This document shows positions 6,237 through 9,697 of a stretch of 9,697 nt of DNA, in pieces. Below the pieces are notes generated by a model. The model was not told where the DNA came from and searched no databases. It saw only the letters and a list, made by a program, of their open reading frames with translations. The position numbers and the translations under genes were made by a program. The stretch's first letter is position 1, and every line of letters begins with the position of its first letter. Source of the DNA: an uncultured Bacilli bacterium (GTDB taxonomy: Bacteria > Bacillota_I > Bacilli_A > RF39 > UBA660); NCBI GenBank assembly GCA_934098455.1, contig CAKOOU010000039.1:1-9697 (forward strand), given 5' to 3'.

Positions 6237-6554
6237 TTATATCCTATTTTTACTCATTATTTCAAGTATTTTATCAAAATCATCATCAATAGCTGTTTTA
6301 TTTTTCTTAAGTTCACCACATTTATCACACTTGTATATAATTTTATAAGTATCTTTTTTACCCTTTTCAATATCGATAGGTCTTAATATTCCCTTGCACT
6401 CTGATAATCTATCACCAGGATTAATATCTAGATGCTTACTACATAAACAATATGGACAATGGTCTCTTGCAGTATAATCTAACTTATTAACACTTTTACC
6501 ACATACTTCACATATAAAATTTTCATCTATCATCTTAAATCTTTTATTATCCAT
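6237..6554 (-). CDS. RNHCP-domain zinc-ribbon protein
   Basis: A 105-residue protein of the RNHCP family, small cytoplasmic zinc-binding proteins of unknown role, possibly nucleic-acid binding. Seen: CxxC pairs at Cys15/Cys18, Cys33/Cys36 and Cys76/Cys79, plus Cys38 and Cys53. The eponymous motif reads RDHCPYC here (30-36), with Asp instead of the usual Asn. SKHLDINPGDR (39-49) and KCDKCG (75-80) are the other conserved blocks. The start at 6554 is 3 nt after the stop of the J-domain gene and its AAGGAG lies within the last codons of that gene, so the two are translationally coupled. A damaged copy of the first half lies about 600 bp downstream. Confidence 0.88.
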   Translation of the reverse strand: MDNKRFKMIDENFICEVCGKSVNKLDYTARDHCPYCLCSKHLDINPGDRLSECKGILRPIDIEKGKKDTYKIIYKCDKCGELKKNKTAIDDDFDKILEIMSKNRI

Positions 6555-6557
6555 AAT

Positions 6558-7262
6558 CTACTCCTTATAACCAACACTTTTCTTAAATAAATATATATTT
6601 AAACTAGATAATAATTTAGGTATTTTTATAACTAATAAATTAATTACTACTTCAGGCATTACTGAAAAAATAAACCATAAAATAATAACACTAATTACTT
6701 CTAACCATTCACTAAAATTATTTGGTAAACTAATACCATGTAACAAGAAACTTATTATAACAAATATTATTAATAAACCAAATATACCATCTGTTAAATA
6801 TTTTAAAATACCACTCATAAATGAAATAACATATGCTAATATTATATTTATTAATTGTAATAAACTTATAAATAAACTTTCTAATAAAACAAAAATTATA
6901 CCAAAAACCTTTCTAACACTACTATCATTATAATACTTTATATAATCTCTAAAATATTCCCATTTAGTATATAACTTTTTTTCATCATAATTACTTTGTT
7001 CCTTATATATTTTTTCTTTTATATTTTGATATCCATTAGTACTAATGTTATTTAAATATATATCATATTCTTTTCTTTTTTCATCATCTAATAATACGCT
7101 TTTTGCTTCATTTAATTTTTTAGTAACTTCTATTGCTTCACTACTTTTACTAATATCTGGGTGCCATTTTTTTATTTGCTCTTTATATTTTAATCTTATT
7201 TCTTCTTCTGTCGCATCTTTTTTTACACCTAATAATTCGTAATAATTTATAAAGTCATTCAT
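6558..7262 (-). CDS. Membrane-anchored J-domain (DnaJ-like) protein
   Basis: A 234-residue protein with an N-terminal J domain (about 4-72) and a hydrophobic C-terminal half. The J domain shows YYELLGVKKDATEEEIRLKYK and the HPD motif (34-36 from this start) that stimulates the ATPase of DnaK. DnaJ's Gly/Phe linker, zinc domain and substrate-binding C-terminal domain are absent. Instead a charged linker (about 75-118) leads to several membrane segments (about 119-150, 158-176 and 188-216), so it would recruit DnaK to the membrane. An ATG lies two codons upstream at 7268, but the Shine-Dalgarno GAGGG (7273-7269) touches that codon and is 6 nt from ATG 7262, so 7262 is the likely start. It heads a unit with the RNHCP and 88-residue genes. 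The client is unknown. Confidence 0.85.
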   Translation of the reverse strand: MNDFINYYELLGVKKDATEEEIRLKYKEQIKKWHPDISKSSEAIEVTKKLNEAKSVLLDDEKRKEYDIYLNNISTNGYQNIKEKIYKEQSNYDEKKLYTKWEYFRDYIKYYNDSSVRKVFGIIFVLLESLFISLLQLINIILAYVISFMSGILKYLTDGIFGLLIIFVIISFLLHGISLPNNFSEWLEVISVIILWFIFSVMPEVVINLLVIKIPKLLSSLNIYLFKKSVGYKE

Positions 7263-7279
7263 ATACATCCCTCAAATTT

Positions 7280-7288
7280 ATTGTATCA
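7280..7288 (-). promoter_or_regulatory. Candidate extended -10 promoter for the J-domain unit
   Basis: TGATACAAT (7288-7280) matches TGnTAnAAT and sits 18 bp upstream of ATG 7262. No clear -35 box is seen, and the leader would be very short. It is the best candidate between the surface-protein unit and the J-domain gene. Confidence 0.3.
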
Positions 7289-7362
7289 AATATAATATAT
7301 AAATTCTATAACTTTATTCTAAAATAAAACTAGAATTATAGTTAGGAAGTAGTTTACAGAGA

Positions 7363-7414
7363 CCATCCTGGACCAACTTTGAAATTGCCATTTTTGTCCA
7401 AAAAAAGATTGACA
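7363..7414 (-). mobile_element. Possible relic end of an insertion sequence (unassigned)
   Basis: This block stands out from the AT-rich surroundings. Read on the minus strand it begins TGTCAATC at 7414 and contains two related units, TTGGACAAAAATGG (7401-7388) and TTGGTCCAGGATGG (7376-7363), 10 of 14 identical and exactly 25 bp apart. A TGT terminus followed by spaced internal repeats resembles the ends of IS21-type insertion sequences, but no transposase or second end is visible in the window. The rest of the gene-free stretch 7269-7570 holds only the hairpin at 7466-7488 and AT-rich DNA. Confidence 0.3.
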
Positions 7415-7465
7415 TTTACAATTATTTTATCTCATCAAAAAATAATTTAATTGGTTCAACTGAAT

Positions 7466-7488
7466 TTGAGCTAGAAAAACTAGCTCAA
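7466..7488. repeat. Perfect 9-bp inverted repeat (hairpin)
   Basis: TTGAGCTAG (7466-7474) and CTAGCTCAA (7480-7488) flank a 5-base loop. It lies 83 bp behind the last surface-protein gene. The stem is stable for this AT-rich region, but neither strand shows an immediate T run, so it is only a doubtful terminator for that gene. Confidence 0.6.
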
Positions 7489-7570
7489 TCCACAATTTAA
7501 TAATATCACAATTTTACACTTTTTTATCTAAAATTCCAACTTCTATTTGAAATTTAGGTACTTTCTCATA

Positions 7571-8965
7571 TTAATTAAATTTCTTCTTTAAAACAATTAA
7601 TGAAGGTAAAGATAGAATACCTATTATAAAATAAATAATAATATTGTCATTTGTTTTAGGATTTACAACACTTGTATTAGATATTTTTTCAGATGCAACT
7701 ACTCCATATTGACTTAAATGTGATGTTTCAAAAACTATATATCCATCTTCTATAGTTGCTGGTATAGTTTCTTTTATTTCATCATTAGTTATATAAACAA
7801 TTTTATATTCTTTATAACCTTTTAAATTTTCGGGTAAAGCAATTTTTATTTTCATTTTAGTATCACTAATTTTAACTATTTGACCATTTTCTAACACATT
7901 TATATCTACTATATACTTAACATTATTATCAGATAAGTTTTTATTTACTTCAACTTTTTTTGTGTCTAATACATAATCTTTGTCAATTTCTTTATCAAAT
8001 ATGATACTTGCTTTTACTGTACCTTTACTATTTATTTCTTTTATAGTATTTTGAATAGGCTTGATAGATGTTGGTTTCATTGTCAAATTTGTAGTAATCC
8101 ACATCGTTGAAAATTCATTAACATTAGGATGAGATTCCCAGTCTAATTCACGATAATTATAATACTTACCATTTATTTTTAATTTAGTGTCTCTTGTGAA
8201 AAAATATCCTTTATAATCATATGATACAAAATATATTCCATAAGTATAAGTCTTATCTTTCTCAAAAGTATTAAATAATTTATCAGGATTGTTGTCATTC
8301 CACATACTACTGGAGTTATGTCCTTTATTGCCACCATCTGTTTCCCAAAATTCTGCTCTATAAACATATGGAGCATCATCAGACACTTTTCCTGTAAATA
8401 TAGGTTTATCTCCTACCTTAAAATTAACTGTTGCATTATTTATTTCAACTTCACTAATATATTGTTTTTGAGCTGCTTTAGTAGGTTTTATTGTTTTTAT
8501 TGCAGGAACAAACATTATTTTTTTATCTTGACCAATATTTATTGTTTTTACTTTTTCGCCATTTACATAAACCTCTGTGTTGTCTGCAAATGTATATCCA
8601 TCTCTTGCTTTTAAAGATAGAGTATACATATATGTTTTATGTTCCCCAAATGTTGTAATTTTTTTATCTTGTGCTAAAGCATTATTTTTATCTTCATCAG
8701 AGTACCAGAATTTTACTGGAATTAATTCACCAGTTTCATTATTCTCCATTTCTTCCCAGTATTCATATTCTATGTCATAATAGTATGCAGTGTCACCACT
8801 TCGCATAGTATAAGATTCTGGTTTATCACCAGCATTATAATTAAATTTTACAGCATTAATATCAACTCTACTAATGTTTGTTGTTGCAAATGTTGTTATT
8901 GGAGCAACACACATGGTAAACAAAAACATTAATATAGTTATAATAAGCATTTTAATTTTCTTCAT
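7571..8965 (-). CDS. Cell-wall-anchored surface protein with two related beta-rich domains and NPKTN sorting signal
   Basis: A 464-residue secreted protein. Seen: a signal peptide (1-27: MKKIK, hydrophobic core, TFA before Thr28). Two diverged copies of one domain follow (about 31-140 and 169-267), sharing IS(R/E)V(D/E)IN, GDKP, an aromatic YxYxxEx(E/W)W region, TYxY, GYxF and VNG/INGK. Then comes a region typical of the stalk of such proteins (about 310-425), with LKGYKEYKIVYI and ending FETSHLSQYGVV. The C terminus has NPKTND (435-440), a hydrophobic segment (441-459) and the tail KKKFN, the layout of a sortase substrate. NPKTN fits the NP(Q/K)TN motif of class B sortases. The start at 8965 has AGGAG lying just after the stop of the upstream gene, 12 bp away, so the two are an operon. 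The ligand and role of the repeated domain are unknown. Confidence 0.8.
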   Translation of the reverse strand: MKKIKMLIITILMFLFTMCVAPITTFATTNISRVDINAVKFNYNAGDKPESYTMRSGDTAYYYDIEYEYWEEMENNETGELIPVKFWYSDEDKNNALAQDKKITTFGEHKTYMYTLSLKARDGYTFADNTEVYVNGEKVKTINIGQDKKIMFVPAIKTIKPTKAAQKQYISEVEINNATVNFKVGDKPIFTGKVSDDAPYVYRAEFWETDGGNKGHNSSSMWNDNNPDKLFNTFEKDKTYTYGIYFVSYDYKGYFFTRDTKLKINGKYYNYRELDWESHPNVNEFSTMWITTNLTMKPTSIKPIQNTIKEINSKGTVKASIIFDKEIDKDYVLDTKKVEVNKNLSDNNVKYIVDINVLENGQIVKISDTKMKIKIALPENLKGYKEYKIVYITNDEIKETIPATIEDGYIVFETSHLSQYGVVASEKISNTSVVNPKTNDNIIIYFIIGILSLPSLIVLKKKFN

Positions 8966-8977
8966 AATTTTTATCTC

Positions 8978-9697
8978 CTAACTTTCTTTCTTCTTTTTAT
9001 TAATTATTATAGCTACTACAATTCCTACTACAGAAATTATAGATAGTATAATGTTTGTTGTTATACTATCCCCTGTTTGAGGATTTTTTATAGTTTCTTT
9101 AACTTCATTCTTTACTTTGCTAATAGTAAATTTACTTTCTGCAACTCCACCATTATTAAATAATACTTTTAATTTATGTTCTCCAACACTTAATTTACTA
9201 ACATAATCTTTTTTTAAAGTAATTATTGTACTACCACTTTCAGAAATATAATTATTTGTATCTACTAGAATATCATCAAAATACACTTTACCACCATTTT
9301 GAAATAAGCTATAATCTGCATCAATTCTAAATCTAGCATTATCACTTTGATTAATTATATATTTTTGATTTTCACCTTCTAAAAATTTATATGTTATTTC
9401 TTTTGGTAATTCTTTTTCTTCATTTGCATATTTAAATGTAAATTCATAAGTACATCTAGTATAATAATCAAATCTTGTTTCATTTATAATGCCACTATCC
9501 ATGCCATCAAAATCCAATGCAGAACCTGTATATTGAGTATGAAGTCCCTTAAAAACATCACTTTTTTTAGTTCCAACATTTACTGCAGTTAACATTGCTT
9601 TATTTTCTGATTTATTTCCAACTATCTTTATAACAGCTTCACTTTCATTGTCTGTTGCTAATAGACCTTCATTGTCTCTTTTGTAATATAGTGTTTT
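8978..9697 (-). CDS. Surface protein with NPQTG-type sorting signal, 5' end outside window
   Basis: The frame stays open to the right edge of the window: 239 codons are visible and the coding sequence clearly continues upstream of the internal ATG at 9595 (preceding residues include EAVIKIVGNKSENKA). The true start is therefore beyond 9697. The visible part is a beta-rich extracellular region. Its last domain (about residues 125-194 of the visible part) reads like an Ig-type domain, with ADYSLFQNGGKVYFDD and LSVGEHKLKVLFNNG. The sorting signal NPQTGD (205-210), a hydrophobic segment (215-232) and KKKKES end the protein, so sortase should attach it to peptidoglycan. I do not recognise the overall protein or its ligand. 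It is followed at 12 bp by a second wall-anchored protein whose ribosome binding site abuts its stop codon, so both are made together. Confidence 0.8.
   Translation of the reverse strand, partial: KTLYYKRDNEGLLATDNESEAVIKIVGNKSENKAMLTAVNVGTKKSDVFKGLHTQYTGSALDFDGMDSGIINETRFDYYTRCTYEFTFKYANEEKELPKEITYKFLEGENQKYIINQSDNARFRIDADYSLFQNGGKVYFDDILVDTNNYISESGSTIITLKKDYVSKLSVGEHKLKVLFNNGGVAESKFTISKVKNEVKETIKNPQTGDSITTNIILSIISVVGIVVAIIINKKKKES

Noticed and set aside
7314..7415. Thirty-three-codon minus-strand frame across the possible insertion-sequence relic
   Set aside because: No Shine-Dalgarno sequence precedes it and the peptide has no recognisable motif; the repeats explain the block at least as well.
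8179..8780. Overlapping frames on both strands within the 464-residue surface protein gene
   Set aside because: All lie in alternative frames of a gene with signal peptide, domains and sorting signal, and show no independent features.
8978..9595. A complete 205-residue protein starting at ATG 9595
   Set aside because: The frame continues open to the window edge with coding-like sequence, and the protein lacks a signal peptide although it has a sorting signal, so 9595 is an internal Met.
1..9697. Alternative genetic code with TGA as Trp, suggested by the absence of TGA stops
   Set aside because: Trp codons checked in conserved proteins are TGG and no gene needs TGA readthrough; preference for TAA/TAG is expected in AT-rich genomes.
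1..9697. CRISPR array, tRNA or rRNA genes
   Set aside because: No regularly spaced repeats and no tRNA- or rRNA-like sequence were seen on either strand.

Overview
The window is very AT-rich DNA in which every supportable gene lies on the minus strand, so transcription runs from base 9697 towards base 1. Shine-Dalgarno sequences of the AAGGAGG type, a low-molecular-weight penicillin-binding protein and two cell-wall-anchored surface proteins with sortase-type tails point to a low-GC Bacillota, probably an AT-rich member of the Bacilli or a related gut lineage. All identified stops are TAA or TAG. Trp codons checked in conserved positions are TGG, so the standard bacterial code fits. The taxon is an inference.

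In transcription order, bases 9697-7571 carry two tightly spaced genes for secreted surface proteins. The first (8978 to beyond 9697) lacks its 5' end in this window and ends in an NPQTG-type sorting signal. The second (7571-8965) has a signal peptide, two diverged copies of a beta-rich domain and an NPKTN-type tail. About 300 bp without a gene (7269-7570) follow, holding a perfect 9-bp hairpin and a block with spaced repeats that may be the relic end of an insertion sequence.

Bases 7262-5919 are a compact unit: a membrane-anchored J-domain protein, an RNHCP zinc-ribbon protein and an unrecognised 88-residue protein. Behind it is a decayed second copy of the RNHCP gene and then a terminator. 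A fresh promoter starts an overlapping pair, an ASCH-domain protein and a DUF4186 protein (5621-4895). Next come a short RelA/SpoT-family gene (4834-3395) with an intact hydrolase site but altered synthetase residues, its terminator, and an AI-2E-family permease with its own extended -10 promoter (3262-2150).

The left end is a probable mobile-element boundary. A secreted D-Ala-D-Ala carboxypeptidase gene (2095-1472) stops abruptly before its KTG motif. Right after the break come a hairpin terminator, direct repeats, a promoter, a 34-codon open frame and a large serine recombinase reading out of the window (1172 to beyond 1). The simplest reading is that a serine-recombinase element inserted in the carboxypeptidase gene, with its body and the missing 3' half of the gene lying beyond base 1.
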